Source of the DNA: CAG-877 sp963645945
Lineage (GTDB): Bacteria; Bacillota_I; Bacilli_A; RF39; UBA660
Assembly: GCA_963645945.1 (NCBI GenBank)
Contig: CAVIUA010000027.1
Span: 1-35,037, forward strand
Direction: 5' to 3'
Length of the DNA: 35,037 nucleotides
Below the pieces are notes generated by a model. It was not told where the DNA came from, ran no database searches, and saw only the letters and a list, made by a program, of their open reading frames with translations. The position numbers and the translations under genes were made by a program. Positions 7,892-15,334 of the stretch are shown in pieces (the stretch's first letter is position 1; each line of letters begins with the position of its first letter).

Positions 7892-9580
7892 TTAGTTATC
7901 ATTTCCTAATATTGCCAAAACACCAAGTGTATTAATAACAAGTAAGCAAAGTATTAAAAGACTTGAATTAGTAGTTGAAACTCCTGTATTAGGTGGAGTA
8001 ATTTCACCAGTTTCTTCACTACTTACTTTATCATAAACATAAATTACTGTAATTGTTCCGTCAATGTATTTACCAGATTCTTCTCCTTCAATATCAAATA
8101 ACTTATAGTTCTTAATATCTTCTGGATTAGTTAAATATTCTTTACCAACTAATTCAGTACTAGTAACATCACTTAATAATTCGTTACCTTCTCTATCAAC
8201 ATATTTTACAATTAAATTACCAGTCTTAGCTTTATATTTAAGTTGTAAATCAACCATAAAGTTATACCCAATATAAGCATTAGGAGTATAAACACCTACA
8301 TTTTGTAATACTCCAGATAAAGTGCTTTCTGAACCTGATTTTAAAATACCAGCACGTTCAAGAATTTCTTTATCACCTTTAGTCTCATCTCTCATATATG
8401 ATCCTATTGAATAATTAGTACCCGTATAATCAGCATTATTTATTTCAGAGTTATTAACATACTCGCCAGCATCATTTTTTTCATCAAAATAGAATGATAA
8501 ACATTCATTATTAAAGAAATTATATGCAAGCACTAATACTGTTTTATTTGATTCTATAGAATATCCACTAGTTTCATTACCAGCAAATGAATAAAGTTCA
8601 TTAATCATATCATCAGTTAATTCCGAAATATTAGAAACATTATAATAATCTAAAATATATTTTAATGGATCATTATATCCTTTTTTTTCTAATGCAGCAT
8701 CTATAGATTCTTTTGCACGAACAGGATTTGATGAAACAAAGTTAAGTCCTAATCCTTTTCTATAAGGTACATTTAACACATATAATGGATCAACATCAGA
8801 AAGAATTTCTCTAATTATACCTTTATTGAATTGATCCAATCTTGTATAAGATGTACTATACTTTTTATTATAAAAATCCAATAAATATTTATCATATTCT
8901 TCTATACCAGCATAACCAGCATTTTTTAATGCAACATCTATATTCTCATCTGTCATTTTTTTAGCAGAAGAATTAGGAATTAAAGCCTTTAATGCAGTAT
9001 TATAAGTTCTTCTAAACATAAATCCTTCAGGTAATTCCATTCCATTAAATAAATATTCACCAGTTCCCTCAGCACTAGAGTCTTTCTCTACATAAACAAT
9101 AGGTTCTGTAGGAAATATTTCAAAAGATGTTTCTTCGTAATAATAATCAAATTTTGACAAGTTATTAATTACTAAAGTAATCTTAAAATTATCACCAGCT
9201 TGAAAAGCATTTTGAAATTGAAAATAATTTTCATCAAAATAATCTTCATAACCATATTCTTTGATGTTTTCATAAATTAATTTTGAAATTTCTTCAAAAG
9301 CTTCTGGGGCAATAACAATTTCTTCCTTATCATAATCTGTTGGAATTGTAACATCTAATACAAGTTCACCAGAAAAATCTCCCCAACCATAGTCAATTTC
9401 TAAATTAGACTTTTCCATATTAGGAACAATAGTAAGTCCATCACTCGTTGTTAATTTTTCTATAGGAGCTGTTTTCCATTTAGATGTATCAATTTCTTCT
9501 GCATATACATCTAAATTTCCAAACACAAATCCTAATGCAAGTAATAATATCAACAAAACGTTTTTAAATAATTTTTTCAT
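7892..9580 (-). CDS. Secreted wall-anchored surface protein with MucBP domain and PPNTG sorting signal
   Basis: A 562-residue surface protein. The signal peptide covers about residues 1-28 (MKKLFKN, hydrophobic core, VYA before EEID). The central part has two related helical stretches, ENIDVALKNAGY...YLLDFYN and ESIDAALEKKGY...YILDYYN, which look like an internal duplication. Residues about 453-517 match the MucBP pattern (LIVKYVDREGNEL, a VGKEY centre, SGKYIDGTITVIYVY), a domain linked to mucin binding. A PPNTG sorting motif (529-533) and a hydrophobic segment (about 539-557) follow. The tail after it is only GNDN, without the usual Lys/Arg. PPNTG fits the (S/P)PxTG type used by class B sortases of Clostridioides difficile. 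The start is the ATG at 9580 with a perfect GGGAGG site, not an upstream in-frame ATG. It has its own strong promoter and a 140-base leader. The ligand is unknown. Confidence 0.85.
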   Translation of the reverse strand: MKKLFKNVLLILLLALGFVFGNLDVYAEEIDTSKWKTAPIEKLTTSDGLTIVPNMEKSNLEIDYGWGDFSGELVLDVTIPTDYDKEEIVIAPEAFEEISKLIYENIKEYGYEDYFDENYFQFQNAFQAGDNFKITLVINNLSKFDYYYEETSFEIFPTEPIVYVEKDSSAEGTGEYLFNGMELPEGFMFRRTYNTALKALIPNSSAKKMTDENIDVALKNAGYAGIEEYDKYLLDFYNKKYSTSYTRLDQFNKGIIREILSDVDPLYVLNVPYRKGLGLNFVSSNPVRAKESIDAALEKKGYNDPLKYILDYYNVSNISELTDDMINELYSFAGNETSGYSIESNKTVLVLAYNFFNNECLSFYFDEKNDAGEYVNNSEINNADYTGTNYSIGSYMRDETKGDKEILERAGILKSGSESTLSGVLQNVGVYTPNAYIGYNFMVDLQLKYKAKTGNLIVKYVDREGNELLSDVTSTELVGKEYLTNPEDIKNYKLFDIEGEESGKYIDGTITVIYVYDKVSSEETGEITPPNTGVSTTNSSLLILCLLVINTLGVLAILGNDN

Positions 9581-9727
9581 ATTTTCCTCCCAATAATATT
9601 GTTTAGATATTAGTAAAAATTTATACATAATATCCAACGTTTTTTATCAAGAGAATCAAATAAATAAAATCAACCGAACCCGAACTGGCTAATATATAAA
9701 TACTAAACCCTCCTGAATTAGCTCATT

Positions 9728-9756
9728 ATAATAAAGCTAAATTAACATTTTGTCAA
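9728..9756 (-). promoter_or_regulatory. Consensus sigma-A promoter for the surface protein gene
   Basis: On the minus strand TTGACA (9756-9751), a 17-base spacer and TATTAT (9733-9728). The predicted start near 9721 leaves a leader of about 140 bases before the ATG at 9580. The leader holds an inverted pair GCTAAT/ATTAGC and a GGAGGG stretch with no start codon behind it; I recognise no riboswitch class in it. Confidence 0.75.
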
Positions 9757-9798
9757 TAAATTTCAACAGAAAAAACAAGTTTCAAGAAAAAAACAAGC

Positions 9799-9827
9799 AA
9801 AAAAAAGACATTTCAATTGAAATGTCT
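9799..9827 (-). terminator. Rho-independent terminator of the polA-ASCH-mutM unit
   Basis: A perfect 22-base palindrome (9806-9827, centre CAATTG) is followed on the minus strand by an uninterrupted U-run (9806-9799). It lies 10 bases after the mutM stop. Confidence 0.85.
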
Positions 9828-9836
9828 TCTCAAATA

Positions 9837-10658
9837 TTATTTTTGACATTTAGGACAATAATAAGTACCACGTCCAGCAATTCTACAAATTTCTATTGGA
9901 GATGAACAATTTAGACAAACTTCTTTCTTCTTACCATGAACTAATAATTCATTTTGAAATAAACCATGAACACCTTCGCTAGAAGTAAAACTCTTAATTG
10001 TTGTCCCACCTTTTTTTATAGCCTCACTTAAAACAAGTCTAGTATTTTTTATTAAATCATCACATTCATCTACAGAAATATCACAAGATTTTCTATATGG
10101 ACTAATCTTACTTCTAAAGAGTATCTCATCATCATAAATGTTACCAATACCTGCAATAATACCTTGGTCAAGTAAAGCTGTTTTTATTGGCAACTTCTTA
10201 TTATGAAGTTTTTCATATAAATATTCTTTAGTCAAATTATCATCATCAAATTCATATCCAAGTTCTGATAAAGGTTTAACATCATTAACTTTATCCTTAT
10301 CAATCAAATACATCTTTCCAAACTTTCTAACATCATGATATCTAAAACTAATATCATTATCTAATATAAATTCAACATGTTCATGTTTAACAATTGGATC
10401 ATTTTTCTTTCTAAAGAAAAACTTTCCCTCCATTCTCAAATGAATTAATAATATATCTTTATCCAATATAATTTTAATAAATTTTCCCCGTGTAGTAACA
10501 TCTAAAATTTTTTGATTAATAATTTCTTTTTTAAATTCTTCAGTTATAGGATATGCAATAATATTATCCCAGTAAACATTACATCCAGTAATCTTCTTTC
10601 CTACTAATCTTGGCTTTAAACTATTGCTAACTGTAATTACCTCTGGCTTTTCAGGCAT
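9837..10658 (-). CDS. mutM: Formamidopyrimidine-DNA glycosylase MutM (Fpg)
   Basis: A base-excision repair enzyme that removes 8-oxoguanine and formamidopyrimidines and nicks the strand. The mature N-terminus would be Pro-Glu (MPEKPEV), the catalytic Pro2 and Glu3; position 4 is Lys where Leu or Gly is common. The conserved RGKFIKI loop with its Lys and the KTALLDQGIIAGIGNIYDDEIL helix-two-turn-helix are present. So is a C-terminal zinc finger (CLNC...CPKC) around the GRGTYYC loop. At 273 residues it has normal length. A GGAGGTGG site precedes the ATG. It is the last gene of a unit with polA and an ASCH-domain gene. In B. subtilis mutM also follows polA, so the pairing is conserved. Confidence 0.95.
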   Translation of the reverse strand: MPEKPEVITVSNSLKPRLVGKKITGCNVYWDNIIAYPITEEFKKEIINQKILDVTTRGKFIKIILDKDILLIHLRMEGKFFFRKKNDPIVKHEHVEFILDNDISFRYHDVRKFGKMYLIDKDKVNDVKPLSELGYEFDDDNLTKEYLYEKLHNKKLPIKTALLDQGIIAGIGNIYDDEILFRSKISPYRKSCDISVDECDDLIKNTRLVLSEAIKKGGTTIKSFTSSEGVHGLFQNELLVHGKKKEVCLNCSSPIEICRIAGRGTYYCPKCQK

Positions 10659-10678
10659 AACACCACCTCCAAAATAAT

Positions 10679-11032
10679 CTAAATATCTAAATTACTTTCA
10701 AGATACTTAAATTTAAAAGCTACTAGTTTACAACCATTAAAATCATCCTTAAATATTTTATGTAATATTTTAACTAAGTCTTCTTTAGAACTTCCCGGAA
10801 GAATCATTTCAATATCATTATCTAATAATAATTCTTCTACATCCTTATAAATAGTCTTTTTTATAACTTTTGTCTTAATATATAATCCTTTTTTCTCAAG
10901 ATTATTAAATGTTATAAAATCACCATTTAAAATTTTTTCTGACTTTTCATTTAATAGTCTAACTTCAATATTTTTCTTCCCAGATAATATTAATTGATAA
11001 ATATTATCATAAACGTTATATGTATACTCCAT
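10679..11032 (-). CDS. ASCH domain protein
   Basis: A 117-residue soluble protein with the ASCH fold (PUA-related beta barrel). The signature is the start Y-x-x-I-L-S-G-K-K-N-I-E-V-R-L, followed by G-D-x-I-x-F. Later come V-x-x-x-x-Y-K-D-V-E-E-L-L and a C-terminal beta strand (CKLVAFKFKYL). ASCH proteins are thought to bind RNA or modified nucleosides, and some hydrolyse N4-acetylcytidine, but I cannot assign a substrate. It sits 13 nt after polA and 20 nt before mutM, so it is co-transcribed with two DNA repair genes. Confidence 0.82.
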   Translation of the reverse strand: MEYTYNVYDNIYQLILSGKKNIEVRLLNEKSEKILNGDFITFNNLEKKGLYIKTKVIKKTIYKDVEELLLDNDIEMILPGSSKEDLVKILHKIFKDDFNGCKLVAFKFKYLESNLDI

Positions 11033-11045
11033 AACATTCTAGCTC

Positions 11046-13658
11046 CTACTTAGCTTCATACCAATTGTTACCAATTTCAATATCAACTTTTAAAGGTACA
11101 TCTATTTTAAAAGTATTTTCCATTATTTCTCTAACAATTGCACTAACTTCATTTAACTCAGTGTCTAAAACATTAAACACAAGTTCATCGTGTACTTGAA
11201 TTAACATTTTACTCTTTAAATTACGTTTATTAAATTCCCTATATATTTCAACCATTGCCTTTTTCAATATATCAGCAGCCGTTCCTTGAATAGGAGTATT
11301 TAAAGCCATTCTTTCTCCAGATGAACGTATCATATAATTTTTATTTTTCAATTCTTCTATTACTCTTTTTCTATTCATTAATGTTCTAACATATCCATTA
11401 GTATAAGCATCCGCTATCTCTTTAGCTTGGAAATCTCTAATACCAGGATAAGTTTCTAAATAATCATCAATAAATTTCTTTGCTGTTTTTAAATCAATAC
11501 CTAAATCCTCTGAAAGTCCAAAACTACTAATACCATATAAAATACCAAAATTAACTGCTTTAGCAGTTCTTCTCATATCTTTAGTAACAGAAGACATATC
11601 TACTTTAAATATATCAGCAGCCGTTCTTGTATGAATATCCTCATCATTCTTAAAAGCATTGATTAGATTAGTAGCCTTAGACATAGAAGCAAAAACTCTA
11701 AGTTCAACCTGTGAGTAGTCACTAGAAAGTATTTTTGAATTTAGATCAGGAACAAAAGCTTTTCTAATTAAAGCTGAATACTCTGCTCTAGCTGGAATAT
11801 TCTGTAAATTAGGACTAATACTAGAGAGTCTACCAGTTCTAGTTAGAGTCTGTGTAAATATTGTATGAATTCTTCCATCTTCTCTTACTTCTGTCTTTAA
11901 TCCAACAGCATAGTTTGTATAAAGCTTAGCTAAAGTACGATATTCAAGTATCTTAGAAACTACTGGATGAAAATCTATAATCTTATCTAATATATCCTTA
12001 CTAGTAGAATACTTATTATCTTTAACTTTCTTAGGATAAACAATAGCCAAATCTTCAAACAATACTTTAGAAAGTTGCGAAGGAGACATAATATTAAACT
12101 GAGTACCAGTTAATTCATAAATTTCTTTTTCTTTTTTTTCTAACTTTTCCTTCAATTCAAGTTCTACATTAGTTAAATAGTCTACATCAACCTTAATACC
12201 TGTAATTTCCATATCAGCCAAAACTTCAGCTAATGGCATCTCAATATTATTAAATAAATCAAGTTCTCCATCATCGCTTAATTCCTTTAATAATCTATCT
12301 CTCGTCTCATAAATAAATTGTGCCTTTTGGCAACAAATTTCTTTTAACCTTTCTTCTTCTACCTCTATAGGTCTCTTATCAGTTCCATAAGTATCTTCAT
12401 ATATTGGCAACTGATAATCAAAATTTCTTGCTACAAAACTAATATCATCTTTTACAACATAGTCAAGTAAATAAGCTGCTATCATTGTATCAAATGAAAC
12501 ATTTTTAAATTTAACATCTAAAGAATTTAATACTACTAAAGACTTTTTATAGTCATATGTAAATTTCCATACATCAGAAGAAAATATATCTTTGTATTTT
12601 TCTATATTATCTTTATTTATAAAATATCCTTTTTCTCCATCATAAATACCAATTCCGAGTATTTCGCTCTTACTATAAATAGACCCTCTAGTTTCTAGAT
12701 AATATGCAAAATCTTTATTTTTAAATTGTTCTATATCATCTATAAATAATTCTTTAGTTTCTTCTTTTTCTTTCCTTTTTTCTTCAACTGAATCATCTAA
12801 ATCCAATTTTCTTAATAATGAATGAAACTCTAATTCTTCCAAAACATTAGTCAACTGACTCTTATCTGTAATTCCATATTTACAGTCTTCCAAAGTAAAG
12901 TCTAATGGTACTTCTTTATATATAGTAGCAAGATCATAACTCATATAAGCGTTATCTTTATCAGCCAATAACTTTTCTTTTGTTTTTCCCGTAACACTAT
13001 CTATATTTGCATATAAATTATCTAAAGTACCATACTTAGCCAATAAATTAATAGCTGTTTTCTCACCTATTCCTTTTACACCTGGAATATGATCACTGGC
13101 ATCACCCATTAAAGCCTTTAAATCAACCATTCTAGCTGGCTCAACCTGATAAGTTTTCATAAACTCATCTCTATCCATCATAATATGACCAGACTGTTTC
13201 AAAAGCTTAACAACAACCTCATCACTAATTAATTGTAATAAATCTTTATCGCTACTAACAATAGTCGCAATAAACTCATCTTCTTCATCTACAATTCTTG
13301 CCAAAGTACCTATAATGTCATCAGCCTCATAATTATCAATTTCAAAATGCTTAATTCCAAAAGCATCTAATACTTCTTTAGCCTTAGGAAATTGTAATTT
13401 TAACTCATCAGGCATCTCAATACGACCAGCTTTATAAGAATCATACTTATCATGTCTAAAGGTTTTTCCTTTATCAAATGCCACAAGTATATAATTAGGC
13501 TCTTCTTCCTTAATAATTTTATTCATCATATTAATAAAGCCATACAAAGCATTAGTAGGAAAACCTTTAGAATTCTTCATAATAACACCTTGATAAGCAG
13601 TAGCGTAAAAACTTCTAAATAAAAGATTATTACCATCTACTAAAATAATTTTTTTCAT
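11046..13658 (-). CDS. polA: DNA polymerase I
   Basis: A repair and Okazaki-fragment polymerase. The N-terminal 5'-3' exonuclease (about residues 1-290) has LVDGNNLLFRSFYA, VAFDKG, NYEADDIIGTLA and the H3TH segment GIGEKTAINLL. The middle domain resembles the 3'-5' exonuclease but lacks key acids. The first motif reads YYLET instead of DxE, and the third (CCQKAQFIYE) lacks the final Asp, so proofreading is probably absent, as in Bacillus Pol I. The polymerase domain has motif A (SSDYSQVELRVFA), motif B (RRTAKAVNFGILYG) and motif C (QVHDELVF). At 870 residues it is full length. GGTGA precedes the ATG. The small SOS peptide gene ends 51 bases upstream with no terminator between, so polA may also be transcribed from the LexA-controlled promoter. 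Confidence 0.97.
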   Translation of the reverse strand: MKKIILVDGNNLLFRSFYATAYQGVIMKNSKGFPTNALYGFINMMNKIIKEEEPNYILVAFDKGKTFRHDKYDSYKAGRIEMPDELKLQFPKAKEVLDAFGIKHFEIDNYEADDIIGTLARIVDEEDEFIATIVSSDKDLLQLISDEVVVKLLKQSGHIMMDRDEFMKTYQVEPARMVDLKALMGDASDHIPGVKGIGEKTAINLLAKYGTLDNLYANIDSVTGKTKEKLLADKDNAYMSYDLATIYKEVPLDFTLEDCKYGITDKSQLTNVLEELEFHSLLRKLDLDDSVEEKRKEKEETKELFIDDIEQFKNKDFAYYLETRGSIYSKSEILGIGIYDGEKGYFINKDNIEKYKDIFSSDVWKFTYDYKKSLVVLNSLDVKFKNVSFDTMIAAYLLDYVVKDDISFVARNFDYQLPIYEDTYGTDKRPIEVEEERLKEICCQKAQFIYETRDRLLKELSDDGELDLFNNIEMPLAEVLADMEITGIKVDVDYLTNVELELKEKLEKKEKEIYELTGTQFNIMSPSQLSKVLFEDLAIVYPKKVKDNKYSTSKDILDKIIDFHPVVSKILEYRTLAKLYTNYAVGLKTEVREDGRIHTIFTQTLTRTGRLSSISPNLQNIPARAEYSALIRKAFVPDLNSKILSSDYSQVELRVFASMSKATNLINAFKNDEDIHTRTAADIFKVDMSSVTKDMRRTAKAVNFGILYGISSFGLSEDLGIDLKTAKKFIDDYLETYPGIRDFQAKEIADAYTNGYVRTLMNRKRVIEELKNKNYMIRSSGERMALNTPIQGTAADILKKAMVEIYREFNKRNLKSKMLIQVHDELVFNVLDTELNEVSAIVREIMENTFKIDVPLKVDIEIGNNWYEAK

Positions 13659-13678
13659 AATTGTATCACCTATTAACT

Positions 13679-13684
13679 AGTATA
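13679..13684 (-). promoter_or_regulatory. Possible extended -10 promoter for polA
   Basis: TGT-TATACT on the minus strand (13687-13679), placing a start about 14 bases before the polA ATG. The -35 is poor, so this rests on the extended -10 alone. Confidence 0.35.
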
Positions 13685-13709
13685 ACACAAACAATCATTA
13701 TTTTTCTAA

Positions 13710-13859
13710 CTACTTATCAACATTTACGTAAGTATTACTACTATTATAATTATTTTCAAGTCGTCTCAAATGATCAGAAGCCATAAACAAGCACAAAGTC
13801 ATAAAACTATAAATTACTAATATAAATAATCCTTTCTTTAAATTAATTTTCATTGTCAT
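13710..13859 (-). CDS. 49-residue single-span membrane peptide under LexA control, candidate SOS division inhibitor
   Basis: A small gene found by reading the lexA upstream region. It has an ATG at 13859, AAGGAG eight bases before it, and a stop at 13712-13710. The product has a short basic N-terminus (MTMKINLKKG), one hydrophobic segment (about residues 10-27) and a polar C-terminal tail of about 22 residues (SDHLRRLENNYNSS onward). The likely topology is N-in, C-out. It is driven by a consensus promoter with a LexA box in its spacer, and it is divergent from lexA. That is where Bacillus keeps yneA and staphylococci keep sosA, both SOS-induced membrane proteins that delay division. There is no LysM domain as in YneA, and the tail is shorter than described for SosA. 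The SOS control is read directly from the DNA; the division role is inferred from position and topology. The in-frame ATG at 13853 is an alternative start. Confidence 0.8.
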   Translation of the reverse strand: MTMKINLKKGLFILVIYSFMTLCLFMASDHLRRLENNYNSSNTYVNVDK

Positions 13860-13888
13860 AATCATCACTCCTTTTCAATTACAATTTA

Positions 13889-13917
13889 ATTATATCTCGT
13901 ACACTTGTTCGTGTCAA
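13889..13917 (-). promoter_or_regulatory. Consensus sigma-A promoter of the SOS peptide gene, with LexA box in spacer
   Basis: On the minus strand TTGACA (13917-13912), exactly 17 bases, TATAAT (13894-13889). Both elements are perfect matches. The spacer contains CGAACAAGTGTACG, a LexA box, so the promoter should be strong but silent until LexA is cleaved. It may also feed polA, the ASCH gene and mutM. Confidence 0.88.
13898..13911. promoter_or_regulatory. LexA (SOS) box 1
   Basis: CGTACACTTGTTCG on the plus strand, against the Gram-positive LexA consensus CGAACNNNNGTTCG: one mismatch in the ten fixed positions. It lies between the -35 and -10 of the peptide promoter. Confidence 0.88.
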
Positions 13918-13926
13918 TGATAAATT

Positions 13927-13940
13927 TAAACATTTGTTTG
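13927..13940. promoter_or_regulatory. LexA (SOS) box 2
   Basis: TAAACATTTGTTTG: the inner AAC/GTT pairs match and the right half is GTTTG, an accepted variant of GTTYG; the left half is degenerate (TA for CG). It overlaps the lexA -35 (13938-13943), so it fits autoregulation. The centres of the two boxes are 29 bases apart. Confidence 0.65.
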
Positions 13941-13966
13941 ACATTTTACAAATATGATGTTAAACT
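13938..13966 (+). promoter_or_regulatory. lexA promoter
   Basis: TTGACA (13938-13943), a 17-base spacer and TAAACT (13961-13966), a consensus -35 with a weaker -10. The start would be about 20 bases before the lexA ATG, which has AAAGGAGAG upstream. Confidence 0.65.
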
Positions 13967-13992
13967 AGATACATAAAGGAGAGATTATAATT

Positions 13993-14610
13993 ATGGAAAA
14001 ACTTACTGCTCGTCAAGAATATATATTACAAGTAATTAAAAAGTTAGTTGCCAAAAACGGTTATCCACCTACAGTCAGAGAAATAGGAGCTCAAGCTCAC
14101 CTAAACTCTCCAGCAACTATTCACTTTCATTTAACTAAACTAGAAGAAAAAGGATACATAAAAAAAGGTAATAGTAAAAATAGAACTATTGAAATACTAG
14201 TACCAAATGAATTTATTGAAAAAGATGAAAAAATATCCGAAGTACCATTACTAGGGAAAGTAACTGCTGGTACACCTATTGAAGCAATTGAAACACCCGA
14301 TGAATATTTCGCTATTCCCACAAACTTAATAAATCCTAAAAAAGAAATATTCACTTTAAAAGTATCAGGTGAGTCAATGATAAATGTAGGAATATATGAT
14401 GGTGACATTTTAATTGTTGAACGTCAAAATACAGCTAATAATGGAGACACCGTTGTTGCTATGAATTCTGATAATGAGGCAACCGTAAAAACTTTCTATA
14501 AAGAAGCTGGCTATTTTAGACTACAACCAGAAAATGATACAATGGAACCAATAATTTTAAAAGAAGTAACAATTCTAGGAAAAGCCGTTGGTCTATATAG
14601 AAAATTTTAA
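13993..14610 (+). CDS. lexA: LexA, SOS repressor
   Basis: A dimeric repressor of the SOS regulon that cuts itself when RecA filaments form. The N-terminal winged helix (residues 1-70) begins LTARQEYILQVIKKLV and holds the recognition region GYPPTVREIGAQAHLNSPAT. The C-terminal serine peptidase-like domain has the cleavage bond Ala92-Gly93 (KVTAGTP), the catalytic Ser128 (SGESM) and Lys166 (EATVKTF). At 205 residues it has normal length. It is divergent from a small membrane peptide gene, with two LexA boxes in between, one on its own -35. It ends at a terminator shared with tcdA. Confidence 0.97.
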   Translation: MEKLTARQEYILQVIKKLVAKNGYPPTVREIGAQAHLNSPATIHFHLTKLEEKGYIKKGNSKNRTIEILVPNEFIEKDEKISEVPLLGKVTAGTPIEAIETPDEYFAIPTNLINPKKEIFTLKVSGESMINVGIYDGDILIVERQNTANNGDTVVAMNSDNEATVKTFYKEAGYFRLQPENDTMEPIILKEVTILGKAVGLYRKF

Positions 14611-14618
14611 AATACAAG

Positions 14619-14648
14619 AAAACTCAAGAAAAAATCTTGAGTTTTTAA
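14619..14648. terminator. Bidirectional terminator between lexA and tcdA
   Basis: Stem ACTCAAGA (14622-14629), A-rich loop, TCTTGAGT (14635-14642), then TTTT on the plus strand; A-runs on the left give U-runs on the minus strand. It separates convergent genes. Confidence 0.8.
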
Positions 14649-15334
14649 TTGTTTTCATTTATAAAAGTTCTAATAATATAACTAGCTATTAACAATCCAG
14701 CCGAACTAGGTACAAAAGAAGTTGAGCCAGGTATTCTATCTCCTGTTTTAATAGGTAACTCTCTTGATGATAAAACTAAAACTTTATCGTTTATTCTTTT
14801 ATTCTTAATATGTTTTCGAACGATTCTTGCCAAAGGATCATTAACAGTTTTTCTAACATCAACAATTTCTAACATACTAGGATCCAATTTATTACCAGTA
14901 CCCATACTTGAAATAAATTTTCTTTTTTCTAAAATACATCTATCAATAATCGCCAATTTAGTAGAAACAGTATCACAAGCATCAACTAAATAATCAAATT
15001 CATAATCAAATAAAATATCCATATTAGAAGCATCAATAAACTTATTAATTTTAACAACTTCACACTTTTCATTAATATCTTTTATTCGTCTTTCAAATAC
15101 ATCCACCTTATACTGTCCCACAGTAGAATTTAAAGCAATTATTTGCCTATTGATATTAGTCTCATCAACGATATCTCCATCAACAATAATAATTTTGCCT
15201 ATACCAGAGCGAACCAATGCTTCAACAACATAGCCTCCTACTCCACCAATGCCAACAACCAAAACAGTTTTACAAGAAATATTTTTAAAAGAAGCATCAC
15301 TAATCAATTTTTTAAATCTATCAAACTTATGCAC
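14645..15334 (-). CDS. tcdA: tRNA threonylcarbamoyladenosine dehydratase TcdA
   Basis: An E1-like ThiF/MoeB family enzyme that uses ATP to cyclise t6A37 in ANN-reading tRNAs to ct6A. The N-terminus HKFDRFKKLI matches the family's H-x-F-x-R start. Next come the nucleotide loop VLVVGIGGVGGYVVEALVRSG, VDGDIVDETNINRQ and the VDACDTVSTKLAII stretch. The adenylation-linked SSMGTGNKLDPS and a C-terminal membrane-associating helix (GLLIASYIIRTFI) follow. I chose the GTG at 15334, with GGGAGAG eight bases before it. The longer reading (to 15373) adds residues unlike the family. The start overlaps the previous stop by 8 bases (GTGCATAA), so the two genes are coupled. B. subtilis yrvM (tcdA) is likewise found beyond aspS and 6S RNA. 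Confidence 0.92.
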   Translation of the reverse strand: MHKFDRFKKLISDASFKNISCKTVLVVGIGGVGGYVVEALVRSGIGKIIIVDGDIVDETNINRQIIALNSTVGQYKVDVFERRIKDINEKCEVVKINKFIDASNMDILFDYEFDYLVDACDTVSTKLAIIDRCILEKRKFISSMGTGNKLDPSMLEIVDVRKTVNDPLARIVRKHIKNKRINDKVLVLSSRELPIKTGDRIPGSTSFVPSSAGLLIASYIIRTFINENN

